A stretch of DNA of 64,000 bases. Origin: AEGEAN-183 sp045563675. Lineage in GTDB: Bacteria; Pseudomonadota; Gammaproteobacteria; Magnimaribacterales; Magnimaribacteraceae. The position numbers and the translations under genes were made by a program. Under the pieces are notes generated by a model. That model saw only the letters and a list, made by a program, of their open reading frames with translations. It had not been told where the DNA came from and made no database searches. Positions 44,646 through 53,408 of this stretch are shown here, piece after piece. The number at the start of each line of letters is the position of its first letter. Position 1 is the first letter of the stretch. The DNA is taken from assembly GCA_045563675.1 (NCBI GenBank), contig JBJLIX010000002.1:575262-639261 (forward strand), read 5' to 3'.

Positions 44646-46090
44646 ATAAAAACAATATAGAGTGGGAATCAGTAATTGGACTTGAAGTACATGTCCAACT
44701 GGCAACAAAATCAAAAATATTTTCAGGGGCTAGCACTTCCTTCGGATCATCTCCCAACACACAAGCATGCAATATTGATCTTGGGATGCCAGGAGTTTTA
44801 CCTGTCCTAAACGAAAAGGTCTTGAGAATGGCCGTTAAATTCGGTTTGGCTATTAATGCTAACATCAACAGCCCTACTCAATTTGCTAGAAAAAATTATT
44901 TCTACCCTGATTTACCTAAAGGGTATCAAATAAGTCAACTGGATAACCCTATAGTAGAAGGTGGAAACTTAGAAATAAATTTAGGAGATGGCAAAAAGAA
45001 AACTATAGGCATAACTAGAGCGCATCTTGAGGAGGATGCAGGTAAATCTCTTCATGAAAATTTTGAAGGTCTAACTGGTGTAGATCTAAATAGAGCTGGG
45101 ACTCCTTTGCTTGAAATAGTTTCTGAACCAGAGATTAGCTCTTCTGAAGAAGCTGTAGCTTACTTAAAAAAAATTCATTCTATTATTAGGTACTTAGAAA
45201 TATCAGATGGGAATATGGCAGAAGGATCTATGAGATGCGATGCAAATGTATCCGTAAGAAGAAAAGGTGAAAAGGAACTGGGAATAAGAACAGAAACAAA
45301 AAATGTAAACTCTTTCAAATTTGTTGAGAAAGCAATAAAACATGAAATTAAAAGACAGATAGGTTTGTTGGAATCTGGGAAGGCCATAATTCAAGAAACC
45401 AGACTCTATGATTCTGTGGCAGATGAAACCAGACCTATGAGATCAAAAGAATTTGCTAATGATTACAGATACTTTCCTGAACCTGATCTACTTCCAGTAG
45501 TCTTAGAAAATTCTTTCATTCAATCTATACAAAAGGAAATGCCTGAATTACCAGAGGAAAAGATGAAAAGATTTATTAGTGAATATAGCCTATCTGAATA
45601 TGATGCTGAAGTACTGTCTGTAGATTTAAACCTCTCTAAGTATTTTGAGGAAGTGGTAAATATTACTAATGATCCTAAGTTAACTGCAAACTGGGTTATG
45701 GGAGAATTATCGGCTTTTTTGAATAAAGAAAACCTGAGTATCAACGAAACAAAGGTTGAAGCTAGGTTGATGGGGCAACTTCTTAACAAGATTAAGGACT
45801 CAACTATTTCAGGCAAGATAGCCAAGGAAGTCTTTGAAGAGATGTGGGCAACTAAAAAAGGACCAGAAGAAATTATTGAAGGAAAAGGACTTCAACAAAT
45901 GACTGATTCTAATGAGATAGAAAATATTATCGGTCAAGTTCTAGAAGAAAATCCAAAACAATTAAAACAATATAAAGAAGGTAAAGAAAAACTTTTAGGT
46001 TTTTTTGTTGGTCAAATCATGAAAGCTACTAGCGGTAAAGCAAACCCAGGCCAAGTAAACAAATTACTAAAAGAGAAATTAAAAGAATAA
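44642..46090 (+). CDS. gatB: Asp/Glu-tRNA amidotransferase subunit B
   Basis: A 482-residue kinase and transamidase subunit. Seen: VIGLEVHVQLATKSKIFSGA, GMPGVLPVLNE, YFYPDLPKGYQISQ, THLEEDAGK-like RAHLEEDAGKSLH, MRCDANVSVR, TETKNVNSFKFVEKAI, and RYFPEPDLLP. It converts misacylated Glu-tRNA-Gln or Asp-tRNA-Asn to the correct amide form. The C-terminal YqeY-like domain is present to residue 482. Its end overlaps that of the convergent TetR-like gene. Confidence 0.97.
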   Translation: MNKNNIEWESVIGLEVHVQLATKSKIFSGASTSFGSSPNTQACNIDLGMPGVLPVLNEKVLRMAVKFGLAINANINSPTQFARKNYFYPDLPKGYQISQLDNPIVEGGNLEINLGDGKKKTIGITRAHLEEDAGKSLHENFEGLTGVDLNRAGTPLLEIVSEPEISSSEEAVAYLKKIHSIIRYLEISDGNMAEGSMRCDANVSVRRKGEKELGIRTETKNVNSFKFVEKAIKHEIKRQIGLLESGKAIIQETRLYDSVADETRPMRSKEFANDYRYFPEPDLLPVVLENSFIQSIQKEMPELPEEKMKRFISEYSLSEYDAEVLSVDLNLSKYFEEVVNITNDPKLTANWVMGELSAFLNKENLSINETKVEARLMGQLLNKIKDSTISGKIAKEVFEEMWATKKGPEEIIEGKGLQQMTDSNEIENIIGQVLEENPKQLKQYKEGKEKLLGFFVGQIMKATSGKANPGQVNKLLKEKLKE

Positions 46091-46663
46091 TCTATCTTGT
46101 AGATGTAAATTAAGCATATTCCTAAAATCTCTAAGAATCTTTGCTCTCTCATCCCTTGGTTGATGCACTACGTGGTCTATAAAACCAAAGAAACTTAAAA
46201 TAAATAGATCAGTTTGCCTATCCAAAACATTTGCTGTTTTCCCTGGCCAGCCTTTATTAATAATCTGCTTAATTTTTTTTGCTAAGGCCTTTTTATTCTT
46301 TTCTCTAAATTCAAGACATACAGGGATAAAACTGCATACTTCCCAATGAAGATCAGCATCAGGGCCTAGATTTAGAACAAAATTTTCTAAGAATGTATCA
46401 AAAACTTTCTTAAAATCTCCAGGAGTTTTAGCTTTCTTTATATCTTTATCTAGAGCTCTATAGGTTGTTTGCCAGTTATCTTTTTGTTGAAGTAAAAAGA
46501 TATCTTCCATGGAGGAGTAATATTTAGTTATCTCCGAAAAATCTACGCTAAGTTCTTTGGATATAGATAAAAGACTAACAACATCTACTTTCTTATCCCT
46601 TCGAACAGACTTAACAGCTTGTTTTACTATCTTATCCTTTAATTGAATTTCGTTATCAGTCAT
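46079..46663 (-). CDS. TetR-like transcriptional regulator
   Basis: A 194-residue, mostly helical protein. Residues about 20-60 resemble a TetR helix-turn-helix (VSLLSISKELSVDFSEITKYYSSMED fits DIA...GVS...Y.HF...). The C-terminal part is a helical ligand-binding-type domain. Family assignment is moderate because the DNA-binding motif is divergent. It lies 61 bases downstream of the MaoC and acyl-CoA ligase genes and may regulate them; that is inferred from position. Confidence 0.6.
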   Translation of the reverse strand: MTDNEIQLKDKIVKQAVKSVRRDKKVDVVSLLSISKELSVDFSEITKYYSSMEDIFLLQQKDNWQTTYRALDKDIKKAKTPGDFKKVFDTFLENFVLNLGPDADLHWEVCSFIPVCLEFREKNKKALAKKIKQIINKGWPGKTANVLDRQTDLFILSFFGFIDHVVHQPRDERAKILRDFRNMLNLHLQDRLFF

Positions 46664-46724
46664 TTATTGTAACCTAGATGAAAGTCATCCTTGACTAAGA
46701 CACCCATGATAGCATCATCCATTC

Positions 46725-47180
46725 TTAGGTAATAAACATAGATAAAGCTTCTGCCACAAACGCGGGCTTTTCTATACCCTCTATCTCCATGGTTATCTCA
46801 GTCTTTATCAAATACCTACCATCACCCTTATCATCAACAGAAGTAACCTTGCTGTGAGTTCTTACTTTTGAACCAACATTTACAGGATTTATAAACCTCA
46901 CTTTATCTAATCCGTAATTAAATACATGTTTTAAATTTTCTGGAGCTAATACAGCTTGAGAAGTTAAATGAGGAATAAGGGAAAGTGACAAAAACCCGTG
47001 GGCTATAGTAGAGCCAAAAAGAGGAGTAGCTTTTTCTGAATCTACATGGATAAACTGATGATCTTGGGTTACATCTGCAAATTGGTTTATTCTGTCTTGA
47101 TCAACTTCAAACCAATCAGAACTACCTATGTCCTTGCCTACGAAGTCTATTAACTGATCTGCTGGTACTATATGTGTCAT
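46725..47180 (-). CDS. MaoC-family acyl-CoA hydratase
   Basis: A 151-residue hot-dog-fold protein. The hydratase 2 motif is present as FADVTQDHQFIHVDSEKA (Asp and His catalytic pair) followed by STIAHGFLSLSLIPHL. It probably hydrates trans-2-enoyl-CoA. A clear AAGGAG precedes the ATG. It lies 14 bases after the acyl-CoA ligase stop, suggesting one transcript for activating and then metabolising an acyl substrate. Confidence 0.88.
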   Translation of the reverse strand: MTHIVPADQLIDFVGKDIGSSDWFEVDQDRINQFADVTQDHQFIHVDSEKATPLFGSTIAHGFLSLSLIPHLTSQAVLAPENLKHVFNYGLDKVRFINPVNVGSKVRTHSKVTSVDDKGDGRYLIKTEITMEIEGIEKPAFVAEALSMFIT

Positions 47181-47194
47181 TTTTTTCTCCTTGA

Positions 47195-48814
47195 TTATTT
47201 AACTAAATGTTCTTTGTACTCTTCTCTTAAGTTTGTCTTAAGCAATTTACCTGTAGCAGTATGGGGTAATTCAGTAACGAATATCACATCATCAGGTAAC
47301 CACCACTTGGCAACCTTATCTTCAAGAAATATCAACATTTCTTCTTTTGAAAGATCTTGGCCTTCAACTTTAACTACCAACAATAAAGGTCTTTCATCCC
47401 ACTTCTTATGCAAAACACCTATGACACAAGCTTCAGCAACCGAAGGGTGTCCTACAGCTGCATTCTCTAAGTCTATTGAGCTTATCCATTCTCCTCCAGA
47501 TTTAATTACATCCTTACTTCTATCAACTATTTCCATAGATCCATCTGGATGAATTTTTGCGACATCGCCTGTATCAAACCAACCGTTATCATCTAAAGCG
47601 CTTTCATTGCTCTTAAAATATCTTTCTACAATAGTAGGGCCTCTAACTAATAATCTTCCAAAAGCCTCTCCATCCTTAGCAAGTTCATTTCCGTCATCAT
47701 CTGCAATTGTCATATCAACACCAAAGAATGCTTTGCCTTGTTTTTGTTGCATGTCATATCTTTCTTCAAGAGATATGTCATCCATAGCATCAGTACGGCT
47801 TGTAGAAGTTCCTAAAGGACTCATTTCCGTCATACCCCACCCGTGCATTAGAAAAACATCGTGCTTTTCTTCAAATTCTTGAATCATAGCTCTTGGAGCT
47901 GCAGATCCACCTACTAAAGCTGTAGTTACAGAGTCCAAAGTTTGATTAGTTTCATTTAAGTACTGCAATAAACCCAGCCAAACGGTCGGCACACCCATTA
48001 AAAGATCAGGTTTTTCTTTATCAATTAGTTCAAAAATTGAAGCTCCATCCATTAAAGGTCCTGGAAGAACCAACTTTGCTCCAAACATAGCAGACGCATA
48101 GGGAATGCCCCATGCGTTCACATGGAACATAGGAACAACCGGTAAAATAACGGAAGAACTAGAAACTTTAGCTACGTTTCCTGAGCTTACTATCCAAGTA
48201 TGTAATACCGTAGAACGGTGCGAATAAAGCACTCCCTTGGGATTTCCTGTGGTTCCTGATGTGTAGCACAAACTTGAAGCAGTATGTTCATCAAAAGTAG
48301 GCCATTCATATTCCTCAGGCTCTTCTGCTATCAACTCTTCATAACATAAGGCATTAGAAAGTTTAGTTTCTGGCATATGTTCTTTATCAGTTAATATAAT
48401 TACCCCCTTCAAGCTCTTTAATTCATCGCTTAACGACTCCACAAGTTCAACGAAAGATAGATCTATAAATAAATACTTATTCTGCGCGTGATTGATTATG
48501 TAAGTTAATTGCTCTGGAAATAACCTAGGATTTACTGTATTTACTACACATCCAATACCTGACACCCCAAAATATAATTCAAAATGCCTAAAAGTATTCC
48601 ATGCCAGAGTTCCTACAACATCTCCCTTTTGCAGACCCAACTTCTCTAGTGCATTTGCTAATTGTCTAGATCTATTAGCAGCATCTTTTAGCGTATATTT
48701 GTGTATTGGCCCTTCTACTGTTCTAGAAACAATTTCAGTCTCAGCGTGATAGGTTTCTGCGTGTTCTATCAAACCAGAAATCAATAACTGCCCTTCTTGC
48801 ATATTTCCTAACAT
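47195..48814 (-). CDS. acyl-CoA synthetase (AMP-forming), DmdB-like
   Basis: A 539-residue adenylating enzyme. Motifs: CYTSGTTGNPKGVLYSHRST (P-loop), HGWGMTEMSPLG, GWFDTGDVAKIHPDG, DRSKDVIKSGGEWIS and catalytic Lys in ATGKLLKTNL. It activates a carboxylic acid with ATP and CoA. Length and N terminus (LLISGLIEHAETYH, EIVSRTVEGPIHKYT) resemble the medium-chain and 3-methylmercaptopropionate (DmdB) ligases of marine bacteria, but substrate cannot be decided from sequence. It lies 11 bases after the GH84 gene. Confidence 0.88.
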   Translation of the reverse strand: MLGNMQEGQLLISGLIEHAETYHAETEIVSRTVEGPIHKYTLKDAANRSRQLANALEKLGLQKGDVVGTLAWNTFRHFELYFGVSGIGCVVNTVNPRLFPEQLTYIINHAQNKYLFIDLSFVELVESLSDELKSLKGVIILTDKEHMPETKLSNALCYEELIAEEPEEYEWPTFDEHTASSLCYTSGTTGNPKGVLYSHRSTVLHTWIVSSGNVAKVSSSSVILPVVPMFHVNAWGIPYASAMFGAKLVLPGPLMDGASIFELIDKEKPDLLMGVPTVWLGLLQYLNETNQTLDSVTTALVGGSAAPRAMIQEFEEKHDVFLMHGWGMTEMSPLGTSTSRTDAMDDISLEERYDMQQKQGKAFFGVDMTIADDDGNELAKDGEAFGRLLVRGPTIVERYFKSNESALDDNGWFDTGDVAKIHPDGSMEIVDRSKDVIKSGGEWISSIDLENAAVGHPSVAEACVIGVLHKKWDERPLLLVVKVEGQDLSKEEMLIFLEDKVAKWWLPDDVIFVTELPHTATGKLLKTNLREEYKEHLVK

Positions 48815-48825
48815 CTTATCTCCAT

Positions 48826-49986
48826 TTATTTCTTGTTTTTCTCGTCAAAAATTATGTTAAACAGCGGGGTAGAATATCTTTGAGAAGCCCACTGTTCAAG
48901 TTTCTTTTTATCTTGAATAGAAGTTTTTCCTTGTTTATCCTTTTCAGCTTTAAATTTTAAAAGGAAGTTCAGGTCTATTGATAGTTTCCACAAGAAAGTT
49001 GCCCATTCTAATTGCAAAGGGCTTTTCCATTCTTCAGATAGTTTCATAGTGGCTTTTATTGTTTCTTTAATCTTAGAAGGATTACCCATATTAGGTTTTT
49101 TATCGAAAGGTCCATTAAAAAACGGTAACAGATCATTAAAACCTTTTGGTACATTAAATTTTTCTAATATTTCTTCTGTTTTTGCTGTTCCAGAAAATTG
49201 ATTTAACAAGATAGAGTCAGTAATTGGCATCCCAGTAGGATTTATACCCACTCCATAAGCGCTTTTTTTAGAAATCTTCCTATTTTTATAAGGGCCAATA
49301 AAGAAATTATTAGGGCAATAGTCATTAGCATAATAATTGTCCCAAATTATTACTGGATTTTTTATAACTTTGTTAAGTAAAACAATATCTTTATCTTCAA
49401 TCGACTTACTAACAACCTCTTTCCCTGTCCATAAAATAGGAATTTCTTCAGACACTTCATCTGATAAAACATTTAAGTACTCAGACTCAAGTAAACTCCC
49501 TTTTGCAAAGCTTTCACAGTAGACAGTCGGGCAGAATATTAAGGATGTATTTTTTTTAGATTCTATTGTTTCAGAAACAATTCTTAAAACCTCACTTTGA
49601 TTTTGAGCCAGTTCTTTGTCTCTAAGAGAATCTATATCATCAAAAAATATAGCGAAGTCTTTGTAGCCTATAGATAAAAGCTGACCGATTTTCTTCTCCA
49701 AAGACTTAAGTTCTTCTTTTCTTCTTTTCTTGATACTGACATTCGGAGAAAGCGCTATGAATGTTTTGATCCCCAATTTATCTGATTGAATTTGAAAATT
49801 TTTTAAGTCTTCTACAGTCTCCTTGGGATAGAGAAGCTTCCAGTCTTTTCTATGAAAACGATCTTCTTTAGGCCCATATATATAAAAATCCATAGAAAGT
49901 TCAGATAAAGTATCTAGTAACATAGATCTTCCTTGCCAATCCAACAATCTACCGTAAAAACCTTCTATATAGCCTTTTTTAAGCAT
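48826..49986 (-). CDS. GH84 beta-N-acetylglucosaminidase (O-GlcNAcase-like)
   Basis: A 386-residue protein with the GH84 catalytic domain almost from residue 1: YIEGFYGRLLDWQGR, FYIYGPKEDRFHRKDW, FIALSPNVSI, the catalytic pair Asp116-Asp117 in FFDDIDS, FCPTVYC, LWTGKEVVS-like ILWTGKEVVS, and WDNYYANDYCPNNFFIGPY. The family removes GlcNAc from proteins or glycans by substrate-assisted catalysis. There is no signal peptide, so it should be cytoplasmic, and no carbohydrate-binding domain. Other family uses include hyaluronidase activity. Natural substrate here unknown. Confidence 0.9.
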   Translation of the reverse strand: MLKKGYIEGFYGRLLDWQGRSMLLDTLSELSMDFYIYGPKEDRFHRKDWKLLYPKETVEDLKNFQIQSDKLGIKTFIALSPNVSIKKRRKEELKSLEKKIGQLLSIGYKDFAIFFDDIDSLRDKELAQNQSEVLRIVSETIESKKNTSLIFCPTVYCESFAKGSLLESEYLNVLSDEVSEEIPILWTGKEVVSKSIEDKDIVLLNKVIKNPVIIWDNYYANDYCPNNFFIGPYKNRKISKKSAYGVGINPTGMPITDSILLNQFSGTAKTEEILEKFNVPKGFNDLLPFFNGPFDKKPNMGNPSKIKETIKATMKLSEEWKSPLQLEWATFLWKLSIDLNFLLKFKAEKDKQGKTSIQDKKKLEQWASQRYSTPLFNIIFDEKNKK

Positions 49987-49996
49987 TATAAAGCGA

Positions 49997-50830
49997 TTAT
50001 TTTTTACACCCCTTGATTACCCTCAGATCTCCGTTTAGATCCCTTAATTGGATTATATTTGTATAGCCAAAGTTTTCTAAAGAATTCTTTATTTGTTTGG
50101 ACTGATCTGGCGAGTGCTCCAAATATAAATACCCTCCTTGCTTAAGAAAATCTAAAGATTTTGATGAAATATTTAATAAATCTTCTTTTCCATCAGGTCC
50201 TGAAACTAATGCGCCTTTTGGTTCATGGCTTAATCCATCTCCATCAAGCCTTTTATCTCCCTGCCCAATATATGGCGGATTGCTAATAATTAAATCAAAA
50301 AAGTTTTTTCTGAAAGCTTCCAGCCAATTAGTTAGCACTAAATGCACTGTAGCTTTATTTCTAATTGAATTTCTTTTCGTAATTTCTAGAGCACCTGCAG
50401 AGATATCAGAACAATAGACTTCCCATTTTGGTTTTTCTTTTTTTAAGGCAAGCCCTATTGCTCCACTTCCAGTTCCTAAATCTAAAATATTTAAGTTCTC
50501 TTTCGTAAAAGAAAATAAAACATCTTCAATAATTGTTTCTGTCTCAGGTCTGGGAACTAAAACTTTTGGATTTACCTCTAGGTCTACATTCCAAAATCCT
50601 TTTTCTCCTAATATGTAAGCCAAGGGTTCACCACTGCTTCTTCTTTTAATTAAATCTATTAATTCATCCTCTTTCTTATCATCCAATTTTAAAGAGCTTG
50701 AGAAGATCTTAGATCTATCCACTCCTAACAAATTACAAGCTAACATCTGAAGATCTAGAGAAGTGACGAAATCATCGCCCTTGTACTCTTCAGATTTAGA
50801 TATTAATAACTCTCTTAAATTTTGAGACAT
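49997..50830 (-). CDS. prmC: release factor glutamine methyltransferase PrmC
   Basis: A 277-residue SAM-dependent methyltransferase with SAM loop NILDLGTGSGAIGLAL, the catalytic ISNPPYIG, and VLVPRPETETIIED. It methylates the GGQ glutamine of release factors, and it lies 5 bases downstream of prfA, its substrate gene. N-terminal helical domain present; full length. Confidence 0.96.
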   Translation of the reverse strand: MSQNLRELLISKSEEYKGDDFVTSLDLQMLACNLLGVDRSKIFSSSLKLDDKKEDELIDLIKRRSSGEPLAYILGEKGFWNVDLEVNPKVLVPRPETETIIEDVLFSFTKENLNILDLGTGSGAIGLALKKEKPKWEVYCSDISAGALEITKRNSIRNKATVHLVLTNWLEAFRKNFFDLIISNPPYIGQGDKRLDGDGLSHEPKGALVSGPDGKEDLLNISSKSLDFLKQGGYLYLEHSPDQSKQIKNSLENFGYTNIIQLRDLNGDLRVIKGCKK

Positions 50831-50835
50831 CTTCT

Positions 50836-51921
50836 TTAAGCCTCTTCAAGGTTAGCTAACTCTTTTGCTTGATTTGCTTCCAAGAGGGCCGAAGCCATGA
50901 CTTCTATATCACCATCTAAGAAAGCTTCGAGGTTATGTACAGAAAATTCTATCCTGTGATCGGTAATTCGATTTTGAGAAAAGTTGTAGGTTCTAATTTT
51001 TGCCGACCTATCCCCTGATCCAACCATTATTTTTCTACTTTCAGCTTGTTCAGCTTCTTTCTTTTCCCTTTCAGAATCCATTAATTTGGATCTTAGTAAG
51101 CTGAGGGCTTTTTCTTTATTCTTGTGTTGCGAGCGACCGTCCTGGCATTCAACAACTATTCCAGTAGGGATATGAGTTAATCGAACAGCTGAGTCAGTTT
51201 TGTTAACATGCTGTCCTCCCGCTCCTGAAGCCCTGAAAGTATCTACTCTTAAATCATTTTTATCTATATTAATATCTGAGAGCTCAGTCTCTTCTGGTAA
51301 AACGGCTACTGAACATGCTGAAGTATGAATTCTTCCCTGTGATTCTGTTTCGGGTACTCTTTGGACTCGGTGTACGCCAGCTTCAAACTTAAGGAACTTA
51401 AATACATCTGTGCCTTCTATCCTTGATACAAGTTCTTTAAAACCTCCATGTTCGCCTTCTCTCACGCTTATAAGTTCTAAAGTCCATTTTTTTCTTTCAG
51501 CTACCCTAGAATACATTCTAAAAAGGTCTCCAGAAAAAAGTGCTGCCTCATCCCCTCCAGCTCCAGCTCTAATTTCAAGAAAAACATTCTTAGAATCATC
51601 TGGGTCTTTTGGTAATAACAATTTCTTTAGTCGGGCTTCTAAATCAACTAGTTTTTCTTTTAGTTCAGACAATTCTATTTGAGCTAAATCTTTAATCTCT
51701 TCATCTTTATCATTGACCATAAGGGACGTCTCATCAATCGCTTCTTGAACTGATAAAACTTCCTTATAAACTTCTACCACAGGAGATAGATCTGCATATT
51801 CCTTAGTTAAGCTTACATACTTATCTTGATCTTTCGTTATATCTGGTTCACTCAAAAGGCCTTCAATTTCTTTGAACCTATTAGCAGCTTCTGATAACTT
51901 ATTTAAAATACTCTCTATCAT
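50836..51921 (-). CDS. prfA: peptide chain release factor 1
   Basis: About 361 residues from MIESILNKL. I choose the ATG at 51921 over a reading that begins at 51963, because the family starts here and GAGAG lies just upstream; the longer form would overlap lolB. The GGQ motif is in ASGAGGQHVNKTDSAVRLTH; ECQDGRSQHKNKEKA and NFSQNRITDHRI are also conserved. It terminates translation at UAA and UAG. hemA, usually upstream of prfA, is missing; lolB starts divergently 33 bases away. Confidence 0.97.
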   Translation of the reverse strand: MIESILNKLSEAANRFKEIEGLLSEPDITKDQDKYVSLTKEYADLSPVVEVYKEVLSVQEAIDETSLMVNDKDEEIKDLAQIELSELKEKLVDLEARLKKLLLPKDPDDSKNVFLEIRAGAGGDEAALFSGDLFRMYSRVAERKKWTLELISVREGEHGGFKELVSRIEGTDVFKFLKFEAGVHRVQRVPETESQGRIHTSACSVAVLPEETELSDINIDKNDLRVDTFRASGAGGQHVNKTDSAVRLTHIPTGIVVECQDGRSQHKNKEKALSLLRSKLMDSEREKKEAEQAESRKIMVGSGDRSAKIRTYNFSQNRITDHRIEFSVHNLEAFLDGDIEVMASALLEANQAKELANLEEA

Positions 51922-51954
51922 TAAAATTCTCTCAGTCAGTTTATAATAAAAAAA

Positions 51955-52491
51955 ATGATTCAAAAAAGTATGAATAGATTATTTCTTTTAATTTTTCCTA
52001 TATTTACTATATTTTTAGATGGTTGCGTAACTTATTCAAAAAATAGTTCGTTACCGTCTATACAAGACATAAATCTAGAAGAAGAGTTTACTATAGAGGG
52101 GAAATTTAAAATTAACTTTAACCGGAATATAGAAACGGGTTATTACAGGATTTCTACTGATAATGGGCTTGTTAGCCTTACTTTGGGTAAAAATTATCTT
52201 TTGCCTGAAGAGAATTTTCAATTTAATAAAGGAGATAAATTAAAGATTTCAGATTTTTTAGATATTAACCTTACTAATGAAAACGACCTTCTTGATAGCG
52301 ATATAACTGTAATAAGTTTTTTGGATGTAATTCTTGGATATAGAAAAAGTTACACAGGAAATTTTTGGTCTATTGAATATCCTTCAAAAAAATCTAATAT
52401 AAATAATTCCAACATTCCTTTAAGAACCATCATCTCTAATAAAAATCTATCTTTAGAATTATTAATACAAAAAATCTATTCTGAAAAGTGA
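51955..52491 (+). CDS. lolB: outer-membrane lipoprotein receptor LolB
   Basis: A 178-residue predicted lipoprotein with lipobox FLDGC (Cys near residue 24). The mature part starts with an EFTIEGKFKINF segment typical of LolB and continues as a small beta-rich domain with GYRKSYTGNFWSIEY. LolB accepts lipoproteins from LolA and inserts them in the outer membrane. Sequence is divergent; its place before ispE is canonical and supports the call. Its TGA overlaps the ispE GTG (GTGA). Confidence 0.82.
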   Translation: MIQKSMNRLFLLIFPIFTIFLDGCVTYSKNSSLPSIQDINLEEEFTIEGKFKINFNRNIETGYYRISTDNGLVSLTLGKNYLLPEENFQFNKGDKLKISDFLDINLTNENDLLDSDITVISFLDVILGYRKSYTGNFWSIEYPSKKSNINNSNIPLRTIISNKNLSLELLIQKIYSEK

Positions 52492-53294
52492 ATATTCTAG
52501 CTCCAGCTAAACTTAATCTTCATTTACAAGTAGTAGATAAAAGACCTGATGGTTACCACAATCTAAAAACCGCGTTTCAGTTAATTGATTTATATGACGA
52601 ACTGGAATTTAAGTTACAGGATGAAAAGATAGAAATAGAAGAAACAAATCTAGAAATTGAAAACAACTTGGTTTTACTGGCTGCAGATGCCCTCAAAAAG
52701 GCTTCGAATATAAATAAAGGAGCAAAAATTAAATTAATAAAAAAAATCCCACTACAAAAAGGGCTTGGTGGAGGAAGTTCAGATGCTGCAGCAACCCTAT
52801 TGGCACTTAATTCTTTATGGTCAACCAACCTTTCCATCAATGAGCTCATGTCTATAGGGCTTGACCTCGGTTCTGATATACCTTTCTTTCTTTATGGAAA
52901 AAATGCATGGGCGGAAGGAAGAGGAGAAAAAATGGACTCTTTATTTCTTCCTAAAAGCTGGTTTTTACTTATTTTTCCTGAAAAAAATATCAGTACAAAA
53001 GAAGCTTTTAGAGAAATAAAGCCCGACGATAGAAATTATATAAATAAAAAAGATTTTCTGCAGGGTAAGGCTTTTAATACCTTCGAAGATTGGGCAAGAC
53101 AAAGATATAGTGAAATTAACGACCTTTTTAACTTACTAGAAACTATTGGAAAACCAAGACTATCTGGTACTGGTTCAACGATTTTTATAAGCTTTTCTAA
53201 TAAAGAAGATGCACTAAGTGCAAAAGAGAAATTTAGTTCATCAGTATTGGTTAATAGTTTAGATGATTCGCCTTTAAGACAATTAATAGAATAG
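52488..53294 (+). CDS. ispE: 4-diphosphocytidyl-2-C-methyl-D-erythritol kinase
   Basis: A 268-residue GHMP kinase in the MEP isoprenoid pathway, which supplies undecaprenyl phosphate. Motifs: APAKLNLHLQVVDKRPDGYH, the ATP loop PLQKGLGGGSSDAAATLLAL, GSDIPFFLYG, and RLSGTGSTIFISF. GTG start overlapping lolB. Confidence 0.96.
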   Translation: MNILAPAKLNLHLQVVDKRPDGYHNLKTAFQLIDLYDELEFKLQDEKIEIEETNLEIENNLVLLAADALKKASNINKGAKIKLIKKIPLQKGLGGGSSDAAATLLALNSLWSTNLSINELMSIGLDLGSDIPFFLYGKNAWAEGRGEKMDSLFLPKSWFLLIFPEKNISTKEAFREIKPDDRNYINKKDFLQGKAFNTFEDWARQRYSEINDLFNLLETIGKPRLSGTGSTIFISFSNKEDALSAKEKFSSSVLVNSLDDSPLRQLIE

Positions 53295-53311
53295 AATACG
53301 CTCTGAAATGT

Positions 53312-53386
53312 TGGGGAGTGGCCAAGCGGTAAGGCAGCGGCTTTTGATGCCGCCATTCGCAGGTTCGAATCCTGCCTCCCCAGCCA
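53312..53386 (+). tRNA. tRNA-Gln (anticodon TTG)
   Basis: A full cloverleaf: acceptor TGGGGAG pairs with CTCCCCA, anticodon stem GCGGC/GCCGC with loop TTTTGAT (TTG at 53344-53346), T arm GCAGG-TTCGAAT-CCTGC, then G and encoded CCA. It sits between ispE and prs, its usual position in gammaproteobacteria. A UUG-reading tRNA-Gln is a potential GatCAB substrate if this organism mischarges it with glutamate. Confidence 0.97.
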
Positions 53387-53408
53387 GAGGTAAAAAAAGA
53401 GAGTAAAT

